DNA of 64,000 bases from Prostheceraeus crozeri (lineage: Eukaryota > Platyhelminthes > Polycladida > Euryleptidae), in NCBI GenBank assembly GCA_907163375.1, contig CAJQUW010008939.1:248001-312000 (forward strand). The letters run 5' to 3'. The notes under the pieces are model-generated. The model worked only from the letters and a program-made list of their open reading frames with translations, made no database searches and was not told the DNA's origin. Below are positions 23,220 to 33,770 of this stretch, piece after piece; within the stretch, counting starts at the first letter, position 1, and the number at the start of each line of letters is the position of its first letter. Position numbers and translations under genes: made by a program.

Positions 23220-23600
23220 CGCTTTAATTTTCTTTCATCTGAATATCCAATTTGCATCAGAAAAATTAACGGATAATCAGATTTCTTTTCTTGATACTGT
23301 TGTTCATTTAAATTCTAGCACTTTTATGACATCATTTTACTCGAAGAAGCTACATAGTAACCACCTTTTACTATGGGACAGTTGGGTTCCTGAACAAAAA
23401 AAAAGCTGAACCTTCTTAAAAGAAGTCACTGAGAGTGCACAGAAATTATTCTACTAACAAACAAATTATAGGTCTAAATATTTTGAAACCAAGATTTTTA
23501 AGTAATGGATATCCAACTCATTGTAGAAAAGTATCTGAAATTAAATAACAACTTCAACAATAACTAAACAGAAATCAAAACAACCTTTATTTGCGGATTC
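23220..23600 (+). pseudogene. PLE reverse-transcriptase C-terminal fragment
   Basis: Plus-strand frames show NIQFASEKLTDNQISFLDT followed by VVHLNSSTFMTSFYSKKLHS, the beta-hairpin after the catalytic motif in PLE RTs (pattern 'I.FLD..V......T.fY.K...'). Then come RVHRNYSTNK... and RFLSNGYPTHCRKVSEI, the thumb segment 'L..rGYP...i'. A frameshift lies in a poly-A tract near 23400. The catalytic YxDD block is not present upstream. It might belong to the Naiad-type or to the PLE-E element. Confidence 0.6.
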
Positions 23601-23639
23601 CATGCATTAATGAGATTCAAGCTAAAAGAGTTGTCTAGT

Positions 23640-24145
23640 TTTCACTTTTCCTCAGTTGCTATAAAGCCGAATTGGTACTTAAGGGTTATCTCTCCCACCC
23701 TGTTTTCAAATTTGTTTAAAATCTGTAGAGATGAATCAATCGCGTCAGTGAGGATTGTTACAATTTTTGTGCAAATTGGACAAGTACTTTTTGAATTAGG
23801 GGCGATAACTTGAATGTCTGCAATTTGGTTTGACTTCTTCTGACCTCATCGTCTGAGCAGAAAGCGCTTGAGGTGAACAAAGTCAGTTCGCGACAACTCG
23901 TGAAGTGATGATGGCCAGGCCACATCTCTTAGACAAACATTTTTAGCTTAAAAAAAGGTGTGGCTGGGTGGTGGTCGTGGGAAGATTTCAAATAGCAGTG
24001 GATGAGACGAAGAGGGAGAGAGAACAGTGCACATCCGAGTAACAATGATGCATCGAACAGACGAAGTCAAATCAGGCTGTTGACATCGTTACACTTCACG
24101 TTATCGTCTCTAATCCAAAAAGTACCTGTTCGATCCAAAATGATA
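23640..24145. repeat. Diverged repeat related to 32330-32690
   Basis: Segments such as aaatttgt..aaaatctgt, gcttgaggtgaacaaa and cgtgaagtgatgatggcca align in the same order and orientation with 32340-32620. On the minus strand both copies carry open-frame traces with a W/PGH-x-HF motif and paired cysteines. The origin is unknown: either an undescribed coding sequence of a mobile element or a repeat family. Confidence 0.45.
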
Positions 24146-24149
24146 GAAA

Positions 24150-25235
24150 CAACGATGGAGTGGCCGTCGTCTCAAAAGCAATCGAGCGCATGCCATGGAA
24201 CAATGATAGACTACTAATAGATACGACGCACGCCTCACATTTTGACGTCGCAAGAAGTCGTCACACGCTGGAGGTATTCGAAAGCGATGGGTCTATGTAT
24301 ATTTGAAACGAGGCCTCTCATTGCACGTACCTATACATTCTTAAGTAGGTTTACTTAAATGACACTAGACTATAGGAGCAAATAATTTAACTACATTAGG
24401 GTCTTTATACAATTTAAATACATGGTGGTATTAATTCGAATCCGACAGCAATATAGGATATTTTAACCGAGGTCTGAGATAAGTTTTACAGAAGAAACAT
24501 GCGTTTCGCTAGCAAATATTAGGTAATGAGGCAAAGGAGAAGAGGTTCTTACCTTTATTTGGAAAGATGTTGGCAAGGCAAGGGAGAAGGGGCAACCATG
24601 GAAAGGGAATATGCCCTATATGTCCACCATCTTCAATAAGACAGTTTCATCACGTGATCTGTGAGAAGTGGAGGGGGTTAAAAATTAAGCATTTTAGCAT
24701 CACGTGATTTATGAATGGCACCTAAGTTATGTTTTCTTAAAAATATTGTGTATAGCTTAAAATTTAATTTATGCTTTCATTTTTTCATATTGGCAACAAA
24801 TGGCACTTTTCGCATACGCATTCGTTAACGCTTTGTCATAATATAGTTTATTCTATCAACATTTCATTTTTCATCATGATATACCTCCAAATGTTTCTTT
24901 GTGTACTTCCATGATTTTACAGCGAGGATTTGCTAATACCAACGAGAGGAAGATATCGGAGAGAAATTTTATTTGTACATGCTGGCACATACTATCAGCA
25001 TGCTATCAGGAACATCCATGATCTCAATCATGGATGTCCCTGATTCTATGAAGCCTAACATCAATATGTATTTCAGTTCATCCAATATCTAAGTTTTGAA
25101 TTTTGAGTTACTTGTATATACCGTTGCATCCTTTGTTGGCCTTGCCCTTGTTAAAGTGACATATGAAAATTTGACATATTTAGTTAATATATTTGTTGAC
25201 CTAAAGTCCTATTTTTCTAAACTTATTATTGAGGC
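24150..25235. other. Non-coding stretch with a short hairpin
   Basis: No gene recognised. Near 25010-25040 the sequence acatccatgat/atcatggatgt forms a short hairpin. The octamer tcacgtga-containing motif catcacgtgat occurs twice (about 24647 and 24700). Confidence 0.4.
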
Positions 25236-25239
25236 ACGA

Positions 25240-25622
25240 GAAAACAACAGGAAAATTTGGGAATAGGCAGAGTATTTATTTTGATAGAAAATATAAAAAT
25301 GTACAAATTAGACAAATCATGTCAATCTCCGATACGTATTTCATTGAGCACCGGTCAATATCAGCAGGGATAAAAAGATGATGACTTCTTTACTTGAGCT
25401 AAATACAAATTTCAAAATGATATTGATTGGATCTTTGTAGTCTTCCATCTCATCCCGGCTGTCTAACTTAGGCTTACACTTAACAGATTCACAGAGTCCG
25501 AGATTTTCACTATCATTGTCCCGGCCAATTATATCAACTTTGATATTGCGTGAGTTATTATCGCATTGCTGAAGGTGTCTATGTGCAGATGAGCGATTGA
25601 TGGTAAGGTGCTCTTTAACTCA
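25240..25622 (-). pseudogene. PLE-C GIY-YIG 3' fragment and tail (minus strand)
   Basis: The minus strand reads a GIY-YIG C-terminal half (EHLTINRSSAHRHLQQCDN, then NSRNIKVDIIGRDNDSENL) and a 3' tail. The tail, 25240-25440, is an inverted near-copy of the plus-strand tail at 37990-38180, including an aaaataaa signal before cctattcccaaatttt. The copy ends abruptly at about 25622, where an oppositely oriented GIY-YIG begins. It lacks the block that occupies 37377-37885 in its sister, showing that the latter holds an insertion. Confidence 0.75.
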
Positions 25623-26566
25623 TAAATGTGGGTTCCAATATGTTGGCAAGACTACCCAATCTTTAAATGCTAGATTGAATGGTCACCGTCACCATGCATT
25701 CTCAAACCCACTACTTTCTTTTATGAGCACTTTAGGCAAGATTGTCATAATTTCTGCAATATTAAATTGCAAATTATAGAGCATGTTGATTCCAACTTTT
25801 CTGATGAATCTTAACTTAGAGATAAGGAACTTCCGAAGAAAGAAGATTTTTGGATAAAGACACCCTGTACAATCTTCCCACTTGGCTTGAACGATAGAAT
25901 TCAAGGTTTTTGTTGTGTCTCCAAAGGTTCCTTACATAAGCAGTACTTCTCTTCTCCAGTCCTTAGAAGACCTAGGAGTCACGGAATTCGCCTTAATAAG
26001 AAAAATTCCTTAACCACCTGCTTAGAATCTCTCTACGATAGAATTAATAACCTTTGTAATTCCAACACATGCTTTACGAATTTTACATCATTTTGAAATC
26101 TCTAAGTCGTACTACACGTAAGCAGATTATTTCCTTTACTCTGAGCAGGCCTGGCTCCTACTCGTATCTAATTGAATCTTTCTGTTCGAGATTCTTGAAG
26201 GTCGAGGATTTGGTTGATAAGGTAGCCGTGGAAGTTATTATTATCCCTTTTGAGTGCAAAGAAGTAGATCTCTTGAAAGTTTCTTCCATTTTCAATGATT
26301 CCCATGTTAGCAGCATGTTGCCTAATCCAATTCGTAGTAAAAGTCCACTGCAGGTTTTTTTAATTACACCGGAACTCTTCAATTACAAACAGGTTTTAAG
26401 GAATACTTCAATATATGAAATCAGAGAATTTATTAGCAAGCCTTGTCTTTGTTCCAATTCTATCTTCTGCTACAAGCCTGCTTCACACGTGGTAACTGGT
26501 GACTTGAGTATTATTTCCGACCCAAAACTTAGGGACAAGACTAGAAAGCGTTTATTAACTCACTGA
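25622..26566 (+). pseudogene. Probable Naiad-type (permuted) PLE, N-terminal GIY-YIG region
   Basis: The plus strand begins with HKCGFQYVGKTTQSLNARL, a GIY-YIG core. A helix with ...FGLNDRIQGF-like sequence (about 25885) follows, then a linker (26000-26100: LYDRINNLCNSNTCFTNF), and the long frame 26069-26566. The latter ends with paired cysteines (CLCSNSIFC) and SHVVTGDLSIISDPKLR. As I recall, this order, nuclease first and then a Cys cluster with 'H-V-[IV]-T-G-[DN]-L...LR', is the N-terminal half of Naiad/Chlamys PLEs, in which GIY-YIG precedes the RT. No RT follows; the copy stops at 26566 near the LINE tail. Several frameshifts make it inactive. Confidence 0.6.
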
Positions 26567-26636
26567 TAATCAATACATTCATGACCTAAACCATTCATAA
26601 GTGCAAATAATACAAAAAGGATTATGCAAATAATTG

Positions 26637-28106
26637 TCAGTGTAAAGAATTCAATGATGAAGTTATATATACTGGAAAAGTTGAATGTTTTCTTAAAGTT
26701 CGGGGAAATCCAACATAATTCTGGTTCGAACGGGGGAAGCGCGGAGGTATCATGTCACGAAGAGGATGGGAAAGTGACTCCTCGGCCTCACGGAAAAGGT
26801 TTGCAACATACCTGCATAAAGCATTTTTGAATGGAGAAGATATCAGACAATTACAGTCACTCTCGTGAATAATACGGTGGCACCTTCTATTAAGAGAATC
26901 AATTTTGTCAAGAATTGTGTGTGGCAATGAAGCAAACAAAGGAGAGCCATAACACAACATACTTCGAATTAGACAGAAATGCACAATTTTTAGCTGCTGT
27001 TGGTCACAAATATGCTTCGAAATTCGAAGTGTATACAATCTTCGGTTGCATTTCCTCAAAACGTTACGGAAATGCGAGTCCCACTTTAAATTACTTTTGA
27101 GTGTCACTCCGAGTAATCGAAGTGAGTCTACACATTCAACACCGGGTATGGATGCGGTTTGACAATCTTTAGACTTAAGACATATTCGTAACTTAGACTT
27201 GCTCACATTCAACATCAAATGAGCACTGCTACATTCGCATTTAACATATTCGAATGTGTTACAAATGATGTTATTAAAAGCATTTACTTAGCCACTTTTG
27301 ATCGATGAAATCAAAGTAGTGTCATCAGCGTAGCTCTTGTGCTGACATTAAGGTAACGGAAGAGGATAGCTGTATAGAGGATAAACAGGCATGGACCGAT
27401 GATTGATCCTTGGGGCACACCACTATGGACGGGAATGAGTGAACTGAAGGTGTCGTTCATTTTAGTTCTTTGTAGACGACCGGACAAATATGATAAAATC
27501 CAACATATGAATTGCCACGGAAAGTTACACTCAATCAGTCTCAATCATTTTTTGGTGGGAAATGGTATCAAATGCCTTCGTAAAGTCGAGAGAAACCACA
27601 GCAGTACCAACGACATTTTATCGTCAAGCATGGACGTAAGACAGTTGAAAAAATATATCAAACAGCACGTAGCAGACGATTACGGAAGGTATGCAAACTG
27701 AGAAGAGCTGACATTTTTCATGAAATGAGCTTTCATCTGTTCAAGAATATACTTCTCCAATACTATAGAAGTCGTTGGAAGAAGTGATATAGGGCGTAAG
27801 GCATCCAATCTTGGAGGAGAAGATTTTGGAATAGCCCAGATATCGCAGTTTTCCAAGCTTTAGGCGTTGAACTGAGAAGAATGCAGGAGTTGAATAAATG
27901 ACAGAGAGGTTCGGCAAGAAATACTGCACCCTCTCTGTAAGCACGATTTGGGATGCCATCACTTCCACACGCTGTGCATTTAAACGGGAAAGATTTGCAT
28001 AAACTTCGTGCACTTCAATGAGAGTCAGACAGGTTTCACTAGCGCTGCTACAAATTGGATCAAAACTCGTGCAATCGAGAGATGATGGGAAAACCGAGCC
28101 AAACAT
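26637..28106 (-). pseudogene. LINE reverse transcriptase (ORF2 C-terminal part)
   Basis: Three minus-strand frames in succession. 28106-27741 begins the RT (NLSRLNAQR...). 27544-27311 has SGVPQGSIIGPCLFILY, the conserved RT block 4, and in the next frame SYADDTTLISS, the catalytic YADD, at about 27325. 26637-27218 holds the thumb/connection region: NVSKSKLRICLK, a LLGVTLKSNLKWDSH motif, and a RRLYTLR...CYGSPLFASLP segment typical of the C-terminal domain of CR1/Jockey-type RTs. Two frameshifts separate the blocks. It copies its own RNA at nicked target DNA when intact. Confidence 0.85.
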
Positions 28107-28274
28107 GTTGATGTATCTGCTGCTTCAGACTTGCTACTGAATTGTGAAATAATGCCGTTCAAATTTGATTTTGATTTTGTACCTCGGACATCATTGACTA
28201 TATTCCACCATTCCTTAGGTTAATTAAAGACTTCAGAACAAGCGTGACCCAAGGCTTGTCGTTGGATGTTAGGG

Positions 28275-28853
28275 TTACCGAAGTACGAGGAATATTTCCG
28301 ACACATAATCGTGAAAGTTCATAAAAATTGTGACTTTACTGTCAATGTCCTGAGTTCGATAAACAGGAGTAAAGTGTACCTTTGACAGAGAATCGAGATA
28401 TTCGTTGAGATGAGACTGTCTGTAATCATACACAACATATTGATGTGAGAAGCTGCAAGTGAACTTTCTGGCGGGTTTCAGCAAAATGCAGTTGTGATCT
28501 GAGGTGTTAAGTGGAGGAAGAATTGTAGGCTCTGAATATTTTGAGGATATTCCTGGCGAAAGAAGTATTTATTAAGAAAGTTTGCTTCTCTTGTCGACAA
28601 ATTCGCGATGTTAAACAAACTCAAAGACGATTCAAAGTCAGTTGTGTCGTATTGATTTATATCACCACAAATAATAATCTCTAAATTTGGGTAATCCAGG
28701 AGATGAGAATCAATGACAGTGATAATGGCCGAGAAGAAATTCTTGACTACCTCAATCAGAAGGTTAGGAGGAACATATGCCACAATAAAGAGGCAGTCAA
28801 TTTTCCGAAGATGGATGCAAAGATTTTCCAAATTCACTTGACCCATGACATGA
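28275..28853 (-). pseudogene. LINE endonuclease, C-terminal part
   Basis: Minus-strand frame with CLFIVAYVPPN, then LEIIICGDINQYDTTDFES, the 'Y.PP...GDfN' core of AP-like LINE endonucleases (catalytic Asp and Asn in GDIN), and the continuing region to 28275. The upstream N-terminal portion of the same domain lies 3.9 kb away at 32817-33014, separated by an inserted element. Confidence 0.8.
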
Positions 28854-29469
28854 GCATGTTTAGGCCTGTGATTACTCCTCAAATTCTTCAGATTCCTCAA
28901 ATATTTTTTTACTCCTCAAATCCTCAAAAATAGCTTAACTAAGAGAAATTCCTCAAATGTGACACATTTCAGACTAAATGTATGATAATGTATTGTTTTT
29001 TGGCGAATGGCGATGATATGTAAATTTCCAATCAAGAAGTTGAGATAGAATCCTATAACATGTAGCTGACATTCTGACTGGTGAGCTTGAACAATTATGA
29101 TTTATAACGAGTTCTTATTTCACGTCGCTTTCATTTCTGGAAGCTACAGGGCTGCGGATGTTTGGGTTCGTCCGGACTTATTTTGCTATGCAGAGAAGTC
29201 TGAAATTTTTTTCTGTCGAACTCCTTAGTGCAACACTTTCAAGTTTTTAATGAGTGAAACACTGCGATCAACCTACAGAAATTGCATATTTGAACACTGC
29301 AATCAATTTTTACTTCCAACATCATAATGTTGCGGAGAATTCCAACAATAAAATGCTTATTCAGTTATTTTCATTAACACTAGAAAGACCAAAAATTTTT
29401 TAACCATTAAGGACCGTTGGGTCAATTGACCCACAACAAAAAAAAATACATAATGTCGGTGAACAATTT

Positions 29470-31045
29470 TTATTGAAATATGTAATAACAAAAGCTGAAA
29501 GTGTTGAGATAAGAATTCTCTCTCATCTGACTGTCTAAGAGGAACTGCACGAATTGCACAAACACTTGGCAGCATGTTACCTTTGTCTTATTGGACTTGC
29601 ACGTTTGACATCTCGTCCGTTCTTCAGATGATCCGCTCTGCAGGGCTTGAGAACGAAGTGTAGAAATATTGAAATGAGGTGGACGCTTTCGGGACGGTGC
29701 CTTGCTGCAGAACAACTTTCCGATGTGTAACAAAAATTCTCTGCGTGTTCTTGCACTTCTCATGTTCATTTCCTTCGCCAAGATCCACGAATTGAGGCAT
29801 AAGATGTCCAAAAGGTTGAAGAAAACCGCAAGCGGCCATCGCCTTGATGCGCACTTTGTAGAATACAACCTCAACATTTGGTCGGAAATGTCAACGCCGT
29901 ATTTCGTGTTGTTGTATTTCTGATAATTTCCGGTTTTTTCTTTGGATGGTTCTCATCGACTTTCGCGGATCTGTGCTCAGTTGATAAAACCAGCACAGTT
30001 TTTTGGTTGTTTTGACTCATTTGGTTTTCAGACTTGAAGAATGCAGATGAGTGAACCGGAATATGCTTTGAAGCAAGGCACTGTGCAACTTCCCTTGGAA
30101 TTTCACGTCTATTTTGTCGAATCGTTCCCAACAGAGTTATGTTCCTCTGAGAAAGATTTTTGGCCAAGGAGCTGGAGGTGAAAAAGTTATCAGTCGTCAC
30201 TGAAATGCCACTGTTGGTGTAAGCCTTGGTCAAGTTCATGACAACTGATTCAGGAACAGAAACGCGTGGATCACGTTGTTCATCCTTCCCTGTGTAAGGA
30301 ACCGCGTTCAAAACATACTTGCTATCAACATCGCAAATGAACCTTTATTCCAAACATTGCGCTAATATATTGCAAGAAAGGGCACCGACACTTGCAGGGG
30401 AATAGCTGTTCATCGACAGTTGTGTGTTGTCCAGGAAAAAAAGCATCACCGCACCTTTTCATTGCTGATTCCCATAGCTCTTGAATTGCTGCAAACTTGT
30501 TGGCTTCTCTTCTTTCTGACCTGGTTGTTTTATCATCAAAGCGTATATAGCGTTTTATGTCCTTGAATCGATTTCTGCTCATTGTCTCCTTGAACACATT
30601 TATTCCAATTGACTCCAGAATGTAGAACGCCTCTAATTATGCACAGTCCGAAGAAGGCGAACAAATCGTTTTCAGAAATTTCAAACTCATGATTTCCTTG
30701 TCGGTTTGCTTCAGCTCTAGTGAAGTCAAGGATTCGAAGAATGCTGTCATGACCAAGAAGTTCGATAAAAATATCTTCTTCGTTATCAACTCTGTTCAAA
30801 ATGAAACGAGTTGCACCAGGTCTTTGTCGTATAATGTTTCGTGCCGGTGCTCTTCCTCTGTCAGTGACGCTTCCAATATCCACCCGAGTCCAATGAGTTC
30901 CATCAGAGGATGTAAACTGCATTTCTCTCGCTTCAGCACTTCTTCTGACGCTTTCTCTTTCAATAGGGTCTTCACTTTCGTCTCTTCATCGCAAGTCCAT
31001 TTTCAGTTTCATCGTCACTTCCACTCTCGTCGGAATCCACATTAG
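29470..31045 (-). pseudogene. piggyBac transposase remnant
   Basis: Minus-strand blocks in order. 30922-30536 is the N-terminal domain (TRFILNRVDNEEDIFIELL, FFGLCIIRGVLHSG). 30597-30325 has MSRNRFKDIKRYIRFDD, then TTVDEQLFPCKCR, whose Asp is the first catalytic acid. 30311-29871 has VTTDNFFTSSSLA (second Asp). The frame then shifts near 29935 to a YGVDISDQM block (third Asp), and 29877-29470 holds the C-terminal helices plus a Cys-rich stretch (RCQTCKSNKTKVTCC). All three DDD acids are recognisable but the gene has at least three frameshifts. The acidic N terminus is broken near 30950-31045. Confidence 0.85.
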
Positions 31046-31203
31046 CTATAAGTGCGCGATTTCAGCTGCCGTGCGCCGTGAGCAGCCATCCTGACAGAAA
31101 ATGAACATTGACACTTCCTCCGAAACGCTACTCCACACTCCGTTCACGAAATCAATAATGTCACCTTCAATATCATAGAGCAAGAAAGTATGGAGTGCTG
31201 ACC

Positions 31204-31365
31204 CATTGTTCATTGACTGTAACAAAAAGCGCGTGCACGACCAGTGAATGAACGCCCAGGCGTGGCTTCGTTAGAGTGTAGGCGCATTGTTCATTGACTG
31301 TAACAAAAAGCGCATGCACGACCAGTGAATGAACGCCCAGGCATGGCTTCGTTAGAGTGTAGGAA
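31204..31365. repeat. 81-bp tandem duplication inside piggyBac-2
   Basis: Two copies with period 81 bp, starting cattgttcattgactgtaac at 31204 and 31285, differing at only two or three bases. It lies between the transposase start and the right end, in what would be the 5' untranslated/promoter region of the element. Confidence 0.95.
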
Positions 31366-32382
31366 TGAAGTGGGTCAATTGACCCAACGGTCTTTCATGC
31401 ATAATTGGTAATAGAAATCGAAACTAACAAATTCGATAAGTCAACTACTGCAAATTTTTAGAGGTGTACGGATTCAAATATTATCATTTCTGGGTCAATT
31501 GACCCAACGGTCTTTCTAGTGTTAATTATCTTGACCTGTTTCACAGCCTTTATTATGTTTCTGCGACTATAGGGTTGACAAATGCATGCCTGTGCTTCTT
31601 AAAGAACTTTAGGATATCGATCTTCTATATCCATTATGCGATAACGTATAGGTAGCCTAGCCCACGTGGATTTCTATGCTCTTATCAACTGAAGCTTTTG
31701 CTTTACTCACTCTCTTTCATTATATTTCCGCTGAATATGAACACATCCGATGGGGCAAAGCGAATGGTCTCTAAATGTAGTGTCTATATGCCTCCTGGTC
31801 ACTAGTGTGTCGGAGTTAGAAGCTTATGAGGCTGTGCTATCCTATGAGTCTGCAACTACGTTTTCCAGAGTTTACAGACCGACATCTGAACACAGGTTGG
31901 TGTGAAAGTAATGCACATATCGTTTATCGTTGTTTGCGAACTTAAATTAATGAAGACATTCAAACCACATATTGCTGGGTTGGTAGATTTTCAACCTGGG
32001 TCTACTGCAAGATGTGGATGTCAATATCTCAGCGGAACTTCATGCGAATAGGGGTGACAATCTCTCACTCTTTGCCTAGATGATGCCAACGACTTAGCTG
32101 GCAAGCCTGTTCCTGACAGTTGTTTTGTGTCGTCTGAGAGAATTCATGTTCATTTGAATGTAGATTGAAGCGATATGATCAAAGCGCTGACAGGTAAACA
32201 AGAGCCACTAAAACTTATGCAGTAAAAAATAATATTAATACATTAGTGTGTAATGTGGCGTATCCTTCATAATACTGATTTTTTAACCCACAAGCAATGC
32301 ATTCCGTCAACGATTTTGATCTTATTATACTTATGGGTTACTCTCCTCCCCAAATTTGTCAAAAATCTGTGAAAAATAATCG

Positions 32383-32679
32383 TCACAATATCCCCAGATG
32401 CCTGTATTTAGGATATTTCCTACATGCAAAAAATTGCAGTATACAAATCTGACAAAGCATAATTGAATTGGTGACGATAGCGTGAAGCACAGCGATATCA
32501 GCTGCTTGATCTGACATCCTCTGTTCGACACATTCTAAGCAGATAGCACCTGAGGTCAACAAATAAAATTCGTAACAACGCGGGAAGTGATTATGACCAA
32601 GCCAATATCCCTTTGTAATATGCACAACATCAAAAAGTGTGGTGTGGTCAACGCTGGGGTTGCCTTCTTCGACCTTCAT
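32383..32679 (-). CDS. Unassigned 98-codon frame, related copy at 23640-24145
   Basis: The frame reads ITKGYWLGHNHFPRCYEFY, then a CLECVEQRMSDQAADIAVL stretch and paired cysteines (CQICILQFFACRK). The Cys/His spacing hints at a zinc-binding fold, but I know no matching family. A diverged relative sits at 23640-24145. It lies in the private part of the hAT-like element 28862-32808 and might be a remnant of its coding region. Low confidence that it is expressed. Confidence 0.3.
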   Translation of the reverse strand: MKVEEGNPSVDHTTLFDVVHITKGYWLGHNHFPRCYEFYLLTSGAICLECVEQRMSDQAADIAVLHAIVTNSIMLCQICILQFFACRKYPKYRHLGIL

Positions 32680-32816
32680 GACTTGTTTGGGCCAAAATCC
32701 ATGCTAAAATTTGGAGCTTTTTTGCAATTACCATATTAGGCTCCGTTTCCATCCCTCAAATTTTTCAAGGAAAATCATCAATTTTTCCCATAGGCTAATC
32801 ACAGGCCTGCATGTTC

Positions 32817-33014
32817 AGGGAGCAAACTCAGATGACACCAGGCGCAGACACCACCTCCTGTCCGACACTGTCTATCAGTACGATAGAAAGCAAAGTCAGT
32901 GATGTGCAAAATTAATGAGTCGACAGCATCGGTCAACCACGATTCTGTTATACCTATAATTTGTGGTGTATACACGGAATTCAACACACGAAGTTCGTCT
33001 AATTTAGGATGCAC
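32817..33014 (-). pseudogene. LINE endonuclease, N-terminal part
   Basis: Minus-strand frame: PKLDELRVLNSVYTPQIIG followed by ITESWLTD, the 'D-x-x-x-x-TE-T/S-W' start of LINE AP-endonucleases with the catalytic Glu, then RTDRQCRTGGGVCAW. The frame is cut at 32816 by the hAT-like insertion and continues at 28853. Confidence 0.8.
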
Positions 33015-33149
33015 CGACGTGCATTACTCAATAGGATGGATAGAAGATAGGACAGGCTGGGATCGCAAACATTTGGAGATGTTGAAATCTACTTTGACAA
33101 GTTTGACAACCTTGCCACGGCAGACTGTTACGTTGTCTCCATCTGTCTA

Positions 33150-33770
33150 CGAAGCTTGAGTTCATCACGGAGAGATTTGAATTGTACCTGCTGCAACATT
33201 GTACGATGAACGTTAAGACAAACTCCTCTGAAGTTTGGGATGTTTCTCAATTTTCTCGCATTTCTTAAAGCCGCTTCTTTAGCCTCAACAGTTCAACTTA
33301 ATGCGGAAGATTCCAGTGATCTTCTCAAAATGGAGCTTTTTTCTCTCATGAACTGATCCAACGCACTCAGCAACCTTGGACAAGATCAAGTTCCTCTCTT
33401 TCTTGGATCTCTCAGAAATTTCGTCAAAGGTATTGCAGCATAAATCATTATTCAGATTCAGATTAGACTCGGATTATTCAGACCAGTGTAATCTCCGACT
33501 GGAGCTTGATGTTTCTTTGCTTAAGATTTTGAATTTCATTAGTCAGCATTTCAACTTTCTTGAGAAATGGGTCGAGATGCTGTTTCAGTTTCAACTCTAG
33601 CTCGGTCGAAAGATCAGGTAAAGAAATCTCCTATTTATTTTCTTGATGATTGTGAACGATGGATTTCAAATACAAAATAGCCTCAACCATATCATTCTTG
33701 CCTATCGAACCTTAACGCTTCGAAAATTCGGCGTCATTCATCTCTAGAATGTCATTAACAGACGTCATGA
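33150..33770 (-). pseudogene. LINE ORF1 remnant
   Basis: Minus-strand reading begins MTSVNDILEMNDAEFSKR near 33769, then a heptad-rich segment around 33520-33600 (LELKLKQHLDPFLKKVEML) and a basic RNA-binding-like region (RERNLILSKVAECVG, FKKCEKIEKHPKLQRS). At least six stops interrupt it. Coiled coil followed by an RNA-binding region is the normal plan of LINE ORF1 chaperones. The sequence up to about 34200 may be the LINE 5' untranslated region. Confidence 0.6.

Larger units (their letters stand above)
29374..31525 (-). mobile_element. piggyBac element (piggyBac-2), inactive
   Basis: TTAA at both edges (29374-29377, 31522-31525) is followed by inverted ends CACTAGAAAGACC. The perfect 16-bp palindrome TGGGTCAATTGACCCA occurs at 29418-29433, 31371-31386 and 31491-31506. 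Length 2152 bp. It carries a broken minus-strand transposase (29470-30950) and an 81-bp tandem duplication at 31204-31365. It sits inside the hAT-like element 28862-32808, so it is the youngest of that three-level nest. Confidence 0.92.
28862..32808. mobile_element. hAT-like element inserted in the LINE endonuclease
   Basis: The inverted ends AGGCCTGTGATTA (28862-28874) and complement (32796-32808) are flanked by octamers gcatgttt (28854-28861) and gcatgttc (32809-32816), a 7-of-8 target duplication. The LINE endonuclease frame resumes across it. The left subterminal region repeats tcctcaaat/cctcaaa about six times (28875-28955). Its private sequence is ~1.8 kb once the nested piggyBac (29374-31525) is removed. 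No hAT transposase is visible; a minus-strand frame at 32383-32679 is unassigned. Confidence 0.75.
26600..33770 (-). mobile_element. Minus-strand LINE (non-LTR retrotransposon), split by a hAT-like insertion
   Basis: Reading the minus strand from 33770 down: a degraded ORF1 (33770-33150, coiled-coil-like ...LELKLKQHLDPFLKKVEML... then a basic region), the start of an apurinic-type endonuclease (33014-32817), an insertion (28862-32808), the rest of the endonuclease (28853-28275), and reverse transcriptase (about 28100-26637). The 3' end lies near 26600. The layout (ORF1, then endonuclease plus RT in ORF2) fits CR1/Jockey/L2-like LINEs; I cannot fix the clade. Stops and frameshifts are frequent, so it is inactive. 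Confidence 0.8.

Noticed and set aside
29624..29923. Overlapping frames 29624-29854 (-) and 29702-29923 (+)
   Set aside because: Alternative-frame and antisense shadows of the piggyBac-2 transposase C terminus.
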